Source: Acidobacteriota bacterium (lineage in GTDB: Bacteria > Acidobacteriota > Terriglobia > Acidiferrales > UBA7541). Taken from it: a stretch of DNA of 64,000 nucleotides. Within the stretch, counting starts at the first letter, position 1; every line of letters begins with the position of its first letter. The stretch is taken from the NCBI GenBank assembly GCA_021324935.1, contig JAJPIE010000036.1, positions 1 through 64,000 on the forward strand. Reading direction: 5' to 3'. Below, in pieces: positions 18,201-27,423 of the stretch. Both the position numbers and the translations under genes were made by a program. The notes under the pieces are model-generated. The model did not search any database. It had not been told where the DNA came from and worked only from the letters and a program-made list of their open reading frames with translations.

Positions 18201-18650
18201 TGGAAGCACAATGACACATTGTTCCGGCCGAAGTACGGGACGCTGGGATGGATCGCCTTGCCGAATATTTTCATTTTTCAGATTGTGTTGCCGCTGGTGT
18301 CGCCGCTGCTGGATTTGTTGTTTTTGGGCAGCTTGATCCTGTGGGGGCTGGCGGGATTGCACATAACCCAGATTCCGCACCTGTGGACGACCGCGGACGT
18401 GCAGCGTTCGGTTGTATTTTTTCTGGGATTTTTGATCATCGACGTGCTGACCTGCGCGGTGGCATTTGCGCTGGAGCGGCATGAGGACTGGACGCTGCTG
18501 ATTCCCGTGCTGCTGCAGCGGTTTTATTACCGGCAACTGATGTATATCGTGTTGTTCCGGTCGGTGAAGGAAGCGGTGAGCGGGCGGCCGGTGGGCTGGA
18601 AGGGCGTGGAAAAAGAGCCTCCCGCGGCGCCAGAGCCGGTGGCCACTTAG
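15210..18650 (+). CDS. Trifunctional GH18-like / polysaccharide deacetylase / family 2 glycosyltransferase
   Basis: The 1146 residues contain, in order: a membrane helix (24-44); a GH18-like domain (~85-430) with VVDFEEVP (Glu228 the likely acid); a NodB-type deacetylase (~495-690) with SFDDGPD, GNHTFTHP, RPPYG and LFHDGGGD; further membrane helices (~725-755); a processive GT2 (~770-1000) with VVDDGS, DADTE, AEDADL and QRFRW; and three to four C-terminal helices. Polymerisation, N-deacetylation and cleavage of an amino-sugar polymer are thus on one chain, comparable to PgaB plus PgaC. A TTG at 15198 is an alternative start. Confidence 0.9.
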   Translation: MKERKPIFYDAEKVRWRRTRRILELSGAVLTLLLVYFFLTIAGSVELPSSLLPDTRPVYRPITKKRLLKPVTFREGRRKRVANIGQIPATYDPLRAAFFVSWDPNSLASLKKHYKDIDLLMPEQLHAVTPDGAITVVDYERNQTVQVSPAEALSRLQQDKLHQWMRAMNPPLELPMMGLLNNYDGTVWRVREMVELLANPASRSRLVRDVAQYAVMGKQAGIVVDFEEVPDKSQPNFQKFIGELAPALHAVGLKLMIALPARDDSYDYAYFGKVTDAIIVMNYDQHWLTSPPGPIAAQDWFMENLRQLREVVPAQKLVVGIANYAYDWTETGKKEPAHAEEFSVQEALLHAYESESDVEFDQASLNPHYSYSDEQNHTHQVWMLDAVTAYNELRASERLGVQGTALWRLGSSDTSLWPIWDAPRADDAVREKIAVLPPGPDLILEGDGDIWHIADVPKQGKRSFTYDPAADLITNEKYEAYPLSYDIDEIGGVKGKLVLSFDDGPDRRWTPKILDILKEKHVPGVFFVIGDQANRAPDLLKREFDEGHEIGNHTFTHPAFTEELSHTQLRWELNLTQRLIESTLGVKSLLFRPPYGIDHQPEYAEEVAPLPYPQDLGYIIVGQRVDPRDWYMPDNQHQLPGSEIVAEVMKEVNKGNIILFHDGGGDRSQTIAALPQVIDQLRAKGYQFVSVADLLGMKRADLMVPLSFRERMAAHADGFIFSIFQWSRFAIATIFILGIVLVSGRALIIGLLAVIEKMRPDHAKLPEPPPSVTVLIPAHNEESVIVQTVQSVLLSDLHDIHVIVVDDGSKDRTLELLQSKFGRNDAVQIIHQINRGKAAALNNALSRARTDIVVTIDADTEIESDAIRKLLRHFSDPKVGAVAGNVKVGNRSRWLTRWQALEYITSQNMEKRAFDLLNCITVVPGALGAWRKEAIEAAGGITADTVAEDADLTIAIRRLGWRVTYDEEAIAWTEAPETPGQLIRQRFRWTFGTLQSFWKHNDTLFRPKYGTLGWIALPNIFIFQIVLPLVSPLLDLLFLGSLILWGLAGLHITQIPHLWTTADVQRSVVFFLGFLIIDVLTCAVAFALERHEDWTLLIPVLLQRFYYRQLMYIVLFRSVKEAVSGRPVGWKGVEKEPPAAPEPVAT

Positions 18651-18674
18651 ACAGCACGCGGAGCCGGACGTATC

Positions 18675-20743
18675 TCAGTGCAAGGATTGAATCGGTACGG
18701 TTGAGTTTCGCGGCGGGAAGAAGAAGTCGCGGGGACGGGTGCGGAATTCGCACCAGAGGTTGCGCAGGATATTGAGATGGTCGCTGGGAGAAACGTCCTG
18801 GGCGCGCAGAGCAAGGCGCAACGCGAGATAGAAACTAACGCTAAGGTTCAGCACGAAGGTAACCGCAATCCCCAAGCCCGCCATGAGCAGCGCGCCGCTG
18901 CCGAGAACCCCCGGTCCGCGGGAGGCGATGCCCAAAGCCATGGTGCCGGTGGAAAGCGTAACGTGGCGAACGTCCAGCGGTACGCCAAAGAATTGACCGA
19001 AAGTGGGCGCCATGCCGAGCATGAAGCCGGGAACGACGAACCCGCCCCATCCCGCGATGTTTTTCGAAAACGAATCGGAAAAGCGCAGCAAGGTTTCCGG
19101 CTTCAGCGCCGCGCCCAAACGGTGTTCGGCGATGGCGCGAGGTAGTTGGTGATAGACGGCCCAGTTTTCGATCCAGCCCCCGGCGAGACTGGAAAGCCAG
19201 AGGATTACGCCAGTAAGGGCAGCGAAGAAGATGGTGCCGCTGCGCAGCGGGTTCAGTGACTTCACGGCATATTCCGAAGTTTCGGCGGAGAGAAACGGGC
19301 TGCCGAAAAGCAGCCTCCAGATAACGCAGAAGAACAGTGCGCCGCCGGCAACGGCGAGGACGTTCCCTAACGCGGCGGCGAGTTGCGTACGGACGATGCG
19401 CTGGACGTAGGTGATGAGTTCGTCGACCTTGGAAGTACCTTGGCAGTTCTGAATAATGCGCTCGAGGGTGGCGCCGGTCATAGAAGGCTGCTTGGTGGCC
19501 AGCGCGAGATGGAAATTCTGCATAAGCACGAAGCTGACTGCGTAATTGAGGCCGGCGAGGAAACCCTCAATAAAGCGCGGCAGGCCATGGTGGGTGACCA
19601 TCAGCTTGATGGCTGCGGTGCCCACCGTTAACAGGCCACCCCCAAGCGCCGCTTTCCACATTTGCGCATATTCCTGGCGGTTGGCGGCGATGTAGTGTTT
19701 GCCGGTCTTCCCGGCCCATTCGACGAATTTGCGGGCTGGCAACCGAAAACTGTTGTGCGCGAGGCTCCACAGGCTGCGATCGTTGATGCGGCCGCGGATA
19801 ACGTCCTTGGTTAGGCGGAGGCCGCTGAGGATCTTGGGCTGGCCGGGTTGCGCCAGAAGCGTGCCAGAGATGAGTTGCATGAGCGCGAGGCTTTTTTCGA
19901 TGACGTCGAGCGCATAGACGATATCGAGATTAACCCCGCGCGCGTCCAGGTGGGCGACGATGGTCGCCATTTCGGGGCGGCATTCGGCCACCACGGATTT
20001 CCAGGCCTGCGCTGCTGCAGCAGCACCTTGCTTATTCCGGATGGCCTCGACAAGTTCATCGCCAACGCGGGAAAGCCGGTAAAACGGAGATTGCTGCACG
20101 GGGCAAGGCTTGCTGCGCACACGGAGTTTTTCGGAAAGGCGAGTCCTTGGACGCGCGCGCCGAGGAGGCAGAAGGCGTCCAGCAGCGAAACGACTGGCTT
20201 TTCCCACGCCTCGGGAATGTCGACTGGCACCAGCAGGGCAATAGCGACGTAGAGTTGATCCGCGGGAAGGCTGAAAAAACGCTCGACTTCCTTTTGGGTG
20301 GGGAAGAGACGAAGGAAAAGTCTGGCGAGTTCGGCTTCTTCCCGGGGCGCGGGAAGGAGAATCGTGAAGAGTCGGTCGGAGGCTTCTGGAAGCAAACCAC
20401 GGTCGCTGGGCAGGCCGGCTTGGGCAAAGAGGGAAACACCGTCGGTTTCGTCGAGGATGGCGGCGATACCGGCGAAGTAACGATCGTGAATCTCCTCGGA
20501 AGATTGCAGGATAGAGAGCCAGACGCGATCCCGGCGCCATTCCGGATTATCCAATGCCCCGAAACCGGCGCACCCGGAAGGAAGGGGGAAGTGAGTATCG
20601 CGGCTCCTGAGCCATTTATAGAGAGCGACCAGAGAATCGAGGCGGGCGCGACGCGTGCCTGCGCGCGTAAAGGTCTCCACGCGATCGGCGAGTTCCTGGA
20701 GCGAGCTGATTTTCTGGTCCTTGGGCGAGAAGTGGGCCAGCAC
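18675..20743 (-). pseudogene. Gcr-family 'site-specific recombinase' membrane protein, frameshifted
   Basis: The 3' two-thirds match the Gcr family (PF10136-like): IAANRQEYAQMWKAALGGG, a FIEGFLAGLNYAVSFVLMQ helix, LALATKQPSMTG and several more membrane segments. The first ~205 residues read in a different frame (from GTG 20743, LQELADRVETFTRAG onward), and the protein sense moves by one base near 20095-20140. Adding one base gives 690 codons exactly, close to family length. A run of five T (A on the coding strand) at 20127-20131 is the likely site. It may be a true pseudogene, an assembly error or a -1 slip. Despite its name, a recombinase activity for this family is poorly supported. Confidence 0.65.
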
Positions 20744-20924
20744 GAGTTCGCGGGTGGAGTCGACGCGAGGGGGTCGCGATGGGTTGACTTGCAGCCATAG
20801 CGCCTGGCTTCCTTGGCAGGCATGGTATCAGTTCAGCGGCGATTGCGCAGCCGCAGCGATTTTTCGCAGATTTCCATCCAGTGGCGTGGTGTTGTAGGAT
20901 TAGGGACGCATTGGGGAGGAAGCT

Positions 20925-21389
20925 ATGGGCACGACATTCACCTTAAATGGCAAATCGACAACCGTTGACGTGGATCCGCAGATGCCCCTGCTGTGGGTGC
21001 TGCGGGACACGCTGAATATGACGGGCACGAAATTCGGGTGTGGTATGGCGCTATGCGGCGCGTGCACGGTGCATATCAACGGCGAAGCGACGCGCTCCTG
21101 CGTCACTCCAGTTTCCAGCGTGGCCGGGAAAAAAGTGACCACCATCGAAGGGCTTTCCGAAGATGCGTCGCACCCGGTGCAAAGAGCGTGGATCGAAGAA
21201 GATGTTCCGCAGTGCGGATATTGCCAGTCCGGGCAGATTATGTCCGCTGTTGCTCTGCTTGCAAAAAAGCCCCATCCGACGGATGCGGACATTGACGACG
21301 CCATGAGCGGCAACATCTGCCGGTGCGGCACCTATCAGCGCATCCGCAAAGCAATCCATCACGCAGCCAGCCTGCAAGCCGGAAAGTAA
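20925..21389 (+). CDS. iorA: [2Fe-2S] subunit of a molybdenum hydroxylase, isoquinoline 1-oxidoreductase alpha type
   Basis: This 154-residue protein has a plant-type ferredoxin cluster motif, [21 protein letters not shown], then the second helical [2Fe-2S] domain with CGYCQSGQ and [10 protein letters not shown]. Such small subunits carry electrons from the molybdopterin subunit encoded 54 bases downstream. GGGGAGGAAGCT precedes the ATG. No FAD subunit is encoded here, as expected for the Ior type, which hands electrons to a cytochrome or quinone acceptor. Confidence 0.92.
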   Translation: MGTTFTLNGKSTTVDVDPQMPLLWVLRDTLNMTGTKFGCGMALCGACTVHINGEATRSCVTPVSSVAGKKVTTIEGLSEDASHPVQRAWIEEDVPQCGYCQSGQIMSAVALLAKKPHPTDADIDDAMSGNICRCGTYQRIRKAIHHAASLQAGK

Positions 21390-21443
21390 CTCCTAAAAAT
21401 CAGAGGGCTGTGCGGAAGACCCGCACCGCAGATTGAGGACCCC

Positions 21444-23594
21444 ATGGCAACTGCATCCTTGCTGGATCGCCGGGAGTTTTTGAAAAAGAGCGCGGCGAGC
21501 GGAGCCGGGCTAGTCATCGGCTTTTACCTGCCGGGGAAGTATGAAGCGCAGGCAAAAGCGCCCACAAAGGAGCCCGTGGAGATCAACGCGTGGGTGCAGA
21601 TCGCCCCCGATAACTCAACCACGCTGGTGATCGACAAGTCCGAGATGGGCCAGGGCATCAGTACGGCGCTGGCGATGATTTTGGCGGATGAGCTGGATCT
21701 GGACTGGAAGAAGATCAAGACCGTGTTTGCCCCGGCCGCACCAGTCTATTTCAATCCGATCTTTGGTTTGCAGGGCACTGGCGGGAGCACCAGCGTGCGC
21801 GGTTCGTGGGAGCCGCTGGCGAAAGCCGGAGCGGCGGCGCGGGAGATGCTGGTTGCCGCGGCGGCAAAAAAATGGGGCGTCGATCCCACCACGTGTACGA
21901 CCGACAACAGCATGGTGATGCACAAGGAAACCGGAAGAAACACCGGCTATGGCGCCTTGGCCGAAGAAGCGGCAAAGCTGCCGGTGCCCGCCAACCCGAA
22001 GCGCAAAAGCGCGAAAGACTATAAATACATCGGCAAGCCGACGAAACGGATCGATTCCAAGGAAAAGGTGAACGGCAAGGCGGTGTTCGGCATCGACGTG
22101 CGGCGGCCGCAAATGTTGCACGCGGTGGTGGCGCGGTGTCCGGTGTTCGGCGGCAAGGTGAAGAGTTTTGACGGCACAAAGGCGAAGGCTGTGCCGAGAG
22201 TGAAAAGCATCGTGGAAATTTCGACCGGAGTGGCGGTGGTGGCGGATAACACCTGGTCCGCGATGCAGGGACGCGAGGCGCTCCAGGTTACGTGGGACGA
22301 AGGAGAAACCGCAAAGACTTCGAGCGACACGATCCGCAAGCTGTACCAGACGCGCCTCAAACAGGTGGGTGCCATTGCGCGCAAGGACGGCGACGCGGAA
22401 GCCGCAATCAATGGCGCGGCGAAGAGGGTGGAGGCGGTGTACGAGGCGCCGTACCTGGCTCACGCAACGATGGAGCCGATGAATTGCACCGCGGACGTGC
22501 GCGCGGACGGCTGCGATATTTACGCCCCAACGCAGTTTCAGACTTTCGCCCAGATGAACGGCGCAAAGCTTTCCGGACTGAAGCCGGAACAGGTTCGTGT
22601 GCACACCACCTATCTGGGCGGCGGCTTCGGGCGGCGCGCGGAGCAGGACTTCATTATTGAAGCGGTGGAGTTGTCCAAAGCCATGGGCGCGCCGGTGCAG
22701 GTGACGTGGTCGCGCGAAGACGACATGCAACATGATTTCTACCGGCCGGCGGTGCTCGTGAAGTTGTGGGCCGGGCTGGACGGCAGCGGCAAGGCGACGG
22801 CGTGGAAAACGCGGATTGTGGGGCCATCCATCATGTCGCGATTCTTTCCTGGGTCGGTGAAGAACGGCCTGGACGACACGGCAACCGAAGGAATCGCGAC
22901 GCTGAAGTACGACGTGCCGAATTTCCTGGTGGAGTATCTGCTGACGGAGTCCGGCGTGCCCGTAGGCTTCTGGCGGTCGGTGGGCAATTCGCATAATGGG
23001 TACATCGCGGAATGCTTCGTGGATGAAATGGCCAAGGCCGCGGGCAAGGATCCGCTTGAATTCCGGCGCGGGCTGCTCTCAAAGGATTCCCGGCAGCGCG
23101 GCGTGCTGGAATTGGCAGCGGAGAAGGCGGGCTGGCACAAGCCGCTCCCGGAGGGACGCTATCGCGGAATCGCGGTGGTGGAATCGTTCGGGAGCCACGT
23201 GGCGGAAGTGGCAGAGATCAGCATTGACCGCAATTCGAAAACGCTTCAGGTACACCGCGTGGTGGCGGCCGTGGATTGCGGCCGTCATGTGAATCCGGAG
23301 ACGATTCGCGCGCAGATCGAAGGCGGCATCATTTACGGATTGACGGCGGCGCTGAAGGGCGAAATCACCATCGCCAACGGGCGCGTGGAACAGGCGAACT
23401 TCAACGACTACGACATGGTGCGGATCAACGAAGCGCCGCAGGTGGAAGTGCACATCGTGGAGAGCAACGACGGGCCCGGCGGCATAGGCGAACCAGGAAC
23501 GCCACCGATTGCGCCGGCGGTGTGCAACGCAATCTTTGCGGCGACCGGCAAGCCGGTGCGGCGGCTGCCGATCCGGCCGGAGGATCTGGCCTAA
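21444..23594 (+). CDS. iorB: Molybdopterin-binding subunit, isoquinoline 1-oxidoreductase beta type, Tat-exported
   Basis: The 716 residues begin with a Tat signal ([19 protein letters not shown]), so the IorAB complex should work in the periplasm with the small subunit carried along. Later come [22 protein letters not shown] and a C-terminal [15 protein letters not shown], where the Glu in GEPG is the expected active-site glutamate. Family members hydroxylate N-heterocycles or oxidise aldehydes; the substrate here is unknown. It forms a two-gene operon with iorA. Confidence 0.9.
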   Translation: MATASLLDRREFLKKSAASGAGLVIGFYLPGKYEAQAKAPTKEPVEINAWVQIAPDNSTTLVIDKSEMGQGISTALAMILADELDLDWKKIKTVFAPAAPVYFNPIFGLQGTGGSTSVRGSWEPLAKAGAAAREMLVAAAAKKWGVDPTTCTTDNSMVMHKETGRNTGYGALAEEAAKLPVPANPKRKSAKDYKYIGKPTKRIDSKEKVNGKAVFGIDVRRPQMLHAVVARCPVFGGKVKSFDGTKAKAVPRVKSIVEISTGVAVVADNTWSAMQGREALQVTWDEGETAKTSSDTIRKLYQTRLKQVGAIARKDGDAEAAINGAAKRVEAVYEAPYLAHATMEPMNCTADVRADGCDIYAPTQFQTFAQMNGAKLSGLKPEQVRVHTTYLGGGFGRRAEQDFIIEAVELSKAMGAPVQVTWSREDDMQHDFYRPAVLVKLWAGLDGSGKATAWKTRIVGPSIMSRFFPGSVKNGLDDTATEGIATLKYDVPNFLVEYLLTESGVPVGFWRSVGNSHNGYIAECFVDEMAKAAGKDPLEFRRGLLSKDSRQRGVLELAAEKAGWHKPLPEGRYRGIAVVESFGSHVAEVAEISIDRNSKTLQVHRVVAAVDCGRHVNPETIRAQIEGGIIYGLTAALKGEITIANGRVEQANFNDYDMVRINEAPQVEVHIVESNDGPGGIGEPGTPPIAPAVCNAIFAATGKPVRRLPIRPEDLA

Positions 23595-23645
23595 CGTGCG
23601 CCCGCGATAGTAGCCAAGTTGCCGGTTTTCGCGACACAATGAGGC

Positions 23646-24830
23646 ATGGCCTGGGTCGCGTTGCCTCTGACGGTGCTTTCCCTTTTCATCTGGGTAGTGC
23701 TCACCTTTTTCCGCGGAGCATTCTGGCAGCTACACGCGTTTGACGACGACATTTCGAAGCCGCGAGTTCCCGCGGAGTGGCCTCGCGTGACCGCCATCGT
23801 GCCGGCGCGCGATGAAGCGGAAACGATCGCTCGCGCGCTGACCTCGGTGCTGAAACAAGATTACCCCGGCGAGTTGCGCGTATTGGTGGTGGATGATCAT
23901 AGCGACGACGAAACGGGCAGGCTGGCGCGGGCGGCGGCGGAGCGCGCGGGCGTGGCCGGCCGGATAGAGATTTTGCGTGCGGCGGAGCTGGCACCCGGCT
24001 GGACCGGGAAAATGTGGGCTTTGCAGCAGGGCATTGAGAAGGTCGGCGGCAAGGCCGGGAAATATTTGTGGTTCAGCGACGCGGACATCGAGCACGCGCC
24101 GGACACGCTGCGGCGGTTGGTGGGTCGCGCGGAAACGCACGGGTTGGACCTGCTCTCCCTGATGGTGCTGTTGCAGGCGAAGTCGCTGCCGGAAAAATTG
24201 CTGATTCCCGCATTTCTTTATTTCTTCCTCAAACTTTATCCTCCGCAATGGGTAGCGGATCAAAAATCGAAGACGGCAGGCGCCGCGGGGGGCTGCATCC
24301 TGATGAAACGCGAAGCGCTGGAACGCATGGGCGGCTTGGCGGCTATTCGCGCCGAAGTGATTGACGACTGCGCGAAAGCTCGCGCGGTGAAACAATCGGG
24401 CGGCGTCATCTGGCTGGGGCTGACGCGAAAGAGCGTAAGTCTGCGGGCGTACTCGACGTTTGGGGAGATCCGCGATCTGATCGCGCGAACGGCGTTCACG
24501 CAGTTGGGGTATTCGACGTTGGCATTGACGGGCACGCTGCTGGCGATGACCCTGACCTATATCGTGCCCGTGTTTTTCACCTTCAGTGGGCAGCCAGTCG
24601 TTTGGCGATTGAGTCTGGCGGCATGGGTTTTGATGACGTTCACGTACTTATCGACGGTCCGCTTTTACGGGATGTCGCCGTTATGGGCGCCCTTTTTGCC
24701 TTTCGCGGCAGCGTTCTACTCGTATGCCACATGGCTTTCCGCGGTGCGCTATTGGTTGGGGAAGGGTGGACAGTGGAAGGGGCGCGCCCAGGCGCCGGCC
24801 CGCCTTCGGGCAGGGCGCTCCAGCGGGTAG
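23646..24830 (+). CDS. hpnB: Hopene-associated family 2 glycosyltransferase HpnB
   Basis: A 394-residue membrane GT2: N-terminal helix, TAIVPARDEAETI, VVDDHSDDET, a DAD metal motif in LWFSDADIEHAPD, and GGCILMKREALERMGG, then three C-terminal helices. The combination, including APGWTGKMWALQQG, is that of HpnB, found in hopanoid gene clusters. Here it is not beside shc or other hpn genes, so the hopanoid link rests on family resemblance alone. It starts 51 bases after iorB on the same strand. Confidence 0.8.
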   Translation: MAWVALPLTVLSLFIWVVLTFFRGAFWQLHAFDDDISKPRVPAEWPRVTAIVPARDEAETIARALTSVLKQDYPGELRVLVVDDHSDDETGRLARAAAERAGVAGRIEILRAAELAPGWTGKMWALQQGIEKVGGKAGKYLWFSDADIEHAPDTLRRLVGRAETHGLDLLSLMVLLQAKSLPEKLLIPAFLYFFLKLYPPQWVADQKSKTAGAAGGCILMKREALERMGGLAAIRAEVIDDCAKARAVKQSGGVIWLGLTRKSVSLRAYSTFGEIRDLIARTAFTQLGYSTLALTGTLLAMTLTYIVPVFFTFSGQPVVWRLSLAAWVLMTFTYLSTVRFYGMSPLWAPFLPFAAAFYSYATWLSAVRYWLGKGGQWKGRAQAPARLRAGRSSG

Positions 24831-24909
24831 AGGCTTTGTTGGCCTTGAAATCTGCGCCTCCTCGCCATTCTGCTGAAAGTGCGCGCGAGGCATGAATCAC
24901 TTCCCTTGG

Positions 24910-24936
24910 TGACTTGCATCACATTTTGTTATAGTT
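24910..24936 (+). promoter_or_regulatory. CRP/FNR-type site GTGA-N6-TCAC and -10 upstream of panB
   Basis: GTGACTTGCATCAC (24910-24923) fits the GTGA-N6-TCAC half-site pair of the CRP/FNR family. TATAGT at 24931-24936 is a possible -10, with TTGGTG 18 bases before it as a weak -35, so the site would overlap the promoter. Two similar sites stand beside the Fnr-like gene at 45.7 kb. Confidence 0.45.
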
Positions 24937-24992
24937 GGAGTGTTCGAGCGAGGGCTGTATCCCGCATTCAGGGAACGGCACCGGAGGCCGAC

Positions 24993-25889
24993 ATGAGCAT
25001 GATTCCTAGCGGGAATACTGCGAAAGTGACCGTTCCCGAACTGCTGCAGCGCAAGTCTGATGCGGCGAATTACCAAAAGAAAAAAATCACTTCTTTGACG
25101 GCATACGACTATCCAACGGCGCGCCTGGCGGACGATGCGGGCGTGGACGTGGTGTTGGTGGGCGATTCGGTGGCAATGGTGGCGCTGGGCTATGAGAGCA
25201 CGCTGCCGCTGACGTTGGAGGAAGCGCTGCACCACACCAGGGCGGTGCGGCGCGGCGTGAAGCGCGCACTGCTGGTGGCGGACATGCCCTTTGGAACCTA
25301 CCACGGCGACGCCAACGAGGCGCTGAGGAACGCGGTGCGCTTCGTGAAGGAAGCGGGAGCCGAAGCTGTGAAAGTGGAAGGCGGCGAACGGCGACTGGAA
25401 GTGATTGCGCGGCTGGTGGAAGCGGAAATTCCAGTGATGGGTCACGTGGGCCTGACTCCGCAATCGGTGCACGCCATAGGCGGGTACCGCGTACAGGGAA
25501 AAACAGCCAGCGCATCGGAGCAATTGCTGCGAGATGCGCGGGCCGTCGAGGCGGCAGGTGCGTTCGCGATTGTGCTGGAAGGGATTCCGCGCGAACTGGC
25601 CGCGGAGATCACGCGCAGCGTGCGGATTCCGACGATTGGCATCGGCGCGGGGCCCGACTGCGACGGGCAGATCCTGGTGCTGCATGACATGATTGGGATG
25701 ACGTTTCAGGCGCCGCCGAAATTTGCGCGGCGCTATGCGAACGTGGGCGAAGCAATCTCCCAAGCCGTGCGTGAATATTGCGCGGACGTGCAGAATGGGA
25801 ATTTTCCTTCGGACGCGGAGTCGTATCATCGGGCGCGGGTGCTGAAGCTGGAAGAAGAGCTGAAGGTGAACACCGACTGCGATTGGTAA
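24993..25889 (+). CDS. panB: 3-methyl-2-oxobutanoate hydroxymethyltransferase
   Basis: First committed step of pantothenate synthesis: it adds a hydroxymethyl group from methylene-THF to alpha-ketoisovalerate, giving ketopantoate. The 298 residues show TAYDYPTARLADDAGVDVVLVGDS (Mg-binding Asp), ADMPFGTY, VKVEGG, GHVGLTPQS and HDMIGM. I choose the ATG at 24993, with GGAGG six bases before it; an upstream in-frame start would add 38 residues running through the putative promoter. It heads the panB-dinB-panC operon. Confidence 0.95.
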   Translation: MSMIPSGNTAKVTVPELLQRKSDAANYQKKKITSLTAYDYPTARLADDAGVDVVLVGDSVAMVALGYESTLPLTLEEALHHTRAVRRGVKRALLVADMPFGTYHGDANEALRNAVRFVKEAGAEAVKVEGGERRLEVIARLVEAEIPVMGHVGLTPQSVHAIGGYRVQGKTASASEQLLRDARAVEAAGAFAIVLEGIPRELAAEITRSVRIPTIGIGAGPDCDGQILVLHDMIGMTFQAPPKFARRYANVGEAISQAVREYCADVQNGNFPSDAESYHRARVLKLEEELKVNTDCDW

Positions 25890-25910
25890 TGGGCAAGCTG
25901 GGAGGAAATT

Positions 25911-26420
25911 ATGACACCGGACGAGATGAAGGTTTTGTACGACTACAACGCGTGGGCGAACCGGCGGCAACTTGAGGCCGTCAGCAAGGTGACGACCGAG
26001 GAATTTCTGAAGCCGATGGGATCGAGTTTCGGCTCCCTGCGGGACACGATTGCGCACATCTATGGTGCGGAATGGGTTTGGCTGGAGAGGTTTCAGGGCC
26101 GTTCGCCCGCCTCGCTGCCGGATGTGAACGAATTCCAGGATGCCACCAGCCTGAAAACAAAGTGGGCGGAGCTGGAAGCGCGGTTGCTCGGTTTCGTCGG
26201 CGGGCTGACGCAGGACGATTTGAACCGAGTGATGGAGTACAAGGCGCCGAAATTCGGCGTTTACCGCAATCCCCTGTGGCAATCGATGCAGCACGTGGTG
26301 AATCACGGAACCTACCATCGCGGGCAGGTGACCACGCTGCTGCGGCAATTGGGCGCGCAGCCGATCCTGACGGACCTGATGCATTTCTACCTCGAGCGCG
26401 CCACCGCCGCCGGCGCTTAG
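25911..26420 (+). CDS. DinB family protein
   Basis: A 169-residue four-helix-bundle protein of the DinB/YfiT superfamily. Three metal-ligand histidines are visible: one in TIAHIYGAEWVWLERF and two in HVVNHGTYHRGQV. Family members are metal-dependent thiol S-transferases or are of unknown role. It starts 21 bases after panB and ends 6 bases before panC, so it is cotranscribed with pantothenate genes, although no biochemical link is established. Confidence 0.88.
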   Translation: MTPDEMKVLYDYNAWANRRQLEAVSKVTTEEFLKPMGSSFGSLRDTIAHIYGAEWVWLERFQGRSPASLPDVNEFQDATSLKTKWAELEARLLGFVGGLTQDDLNRVMEYKAPKFGVYRNPLWQSMQHVVNHGTYHRGQVTTLLRQLGAQPILTDLMHFYLERATAAGA

Positions 26421-26426
26421 CAGCGA

Positions 26427-27299
26427 ATGGAAACAATACGGACGGTAGCCTGGATGAAGGAAAAGGCGCGGGCGGCGCGCCAGGAGCAGCGCATCATCGG
26501 GCTGGTGCCGACGATGGGGGCGATGCACGCCGGGCACATGGCGCTGATGGAACATGCGAGGAGGGAATGCTCGACGGTCTACGCTTCGATTTTTTTGAAC
26601 CCCAAACAATTTGCCGCGAATGAAGATTTGTCGCGCTATCCGCGGCCGCTGAAAGAGGACGTCGAGAAACTCACCGCGGCGAAAGTCGACGGACTGTTTT
26701 TGCCCAGCGCCGAGGAGATCTATCCGCTGGGGTTTTCCACTTATGTGGCCGTCGAGGGCCTGAGCGACAAGCTGGAGGGAAAATCGCGTCCAGGGCATTT
26801 CCGCGGCGTCTCGACGGTGGTGATGAAGCTGTTTCAGATCGTGCAGCCGCACTACGCGTATTTTGGGCGCAAGGACGCGCAGCAGGTGCGCATCGTGCAG
26901 CAAATGGCGCGCGACCTGAATCTCGATACGGAGATTGTGGTCTGCCCGATCGTGCGCGAGCCGGACGGGCTGGCGATGAGCTCGCGGAATACCTACCTGA
27001 ACGGCGAGGAACGCAAGGCCGCGACGGTGTTGCACCGCGCCTTGCAGGCGGCCGAAAGCGAGATTGGCGCGGGCGTGCGCGATTCGCTGCAGTTGCAGAA
27101 CGCCATGCGCAAGGTGCTGCAAGCGGAGCCGCGGGCGCGCGTGGATTATGCGGAGATTGTCGACGTGGAGACGTTCGATCCGGTGGCGCGCGTCTCTCGG
27201 CCTGCGTACGCGTTGCTGGCCGTCTTTATCGGCAAGACGCGCCTGATCGACAATATGCTCATCGAACCCGCGGGCGACGAATTGCTAGTCGAGATTTAG
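26427..27299 (+). CDS. panC: Pantoate-beta-alanine ligase
   Basis: It makes pantothenate from pantoate, beta-alanine and ATP. The 290-residue protein has the HIGH-like nucleotide motif in PTMGAMHAGHMALM, FLNPKQF, GRKDAQQ and the KMSKS-like MSSRNTYL. The position directly after panB and dinB fits an operon; panD and panE are not in the window. Confidence 0.95.
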   Translation: METIRTVAWMKEKARAARQEQRIIGLVPTMGAMHAGHMALMEHARRECSTVYASIFLNPKQFAANEDLSRYPRPLKEDVEKLTAAKVDGLFLPSAEEIYPLGFSTYVAVEGLSDKLEGKSRPGHFRGVSTVVMKLFQIVQPHYAYFGRKDAQQVRIVQQMARDLNLDTEIVVCPIVREPDGLAMSSRNTYLNGEERKAATVLHRALQAAESEIGAGVRDSLQLQNAMRKVLQAEPRARVDYAEIVDVETFDPVARVSRPAYALLAVFIGKTRLIDNMLIEPAGDELLVEI

Positions 27300-27423
27300 T
27301 GTAGAGGGGCGCTGGAAGAGGCTGGCCCCGCAAAATCATCCGGGACGCAAAAAACGCGCATGAAGGCCGACGCTCCATTGAAGAAGTAAGCGAAGATGAG
27401 CAGCCCGCGGCGGACAGCGATTC

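Noticed and set aside
18675..20743. Functional site-specific recombinase marking a mobile island
   Set aside because: The Gcr family name is historical. The protein is a multi-pass membrane protein, and there are no attachment sites or integrase-type genes around it.
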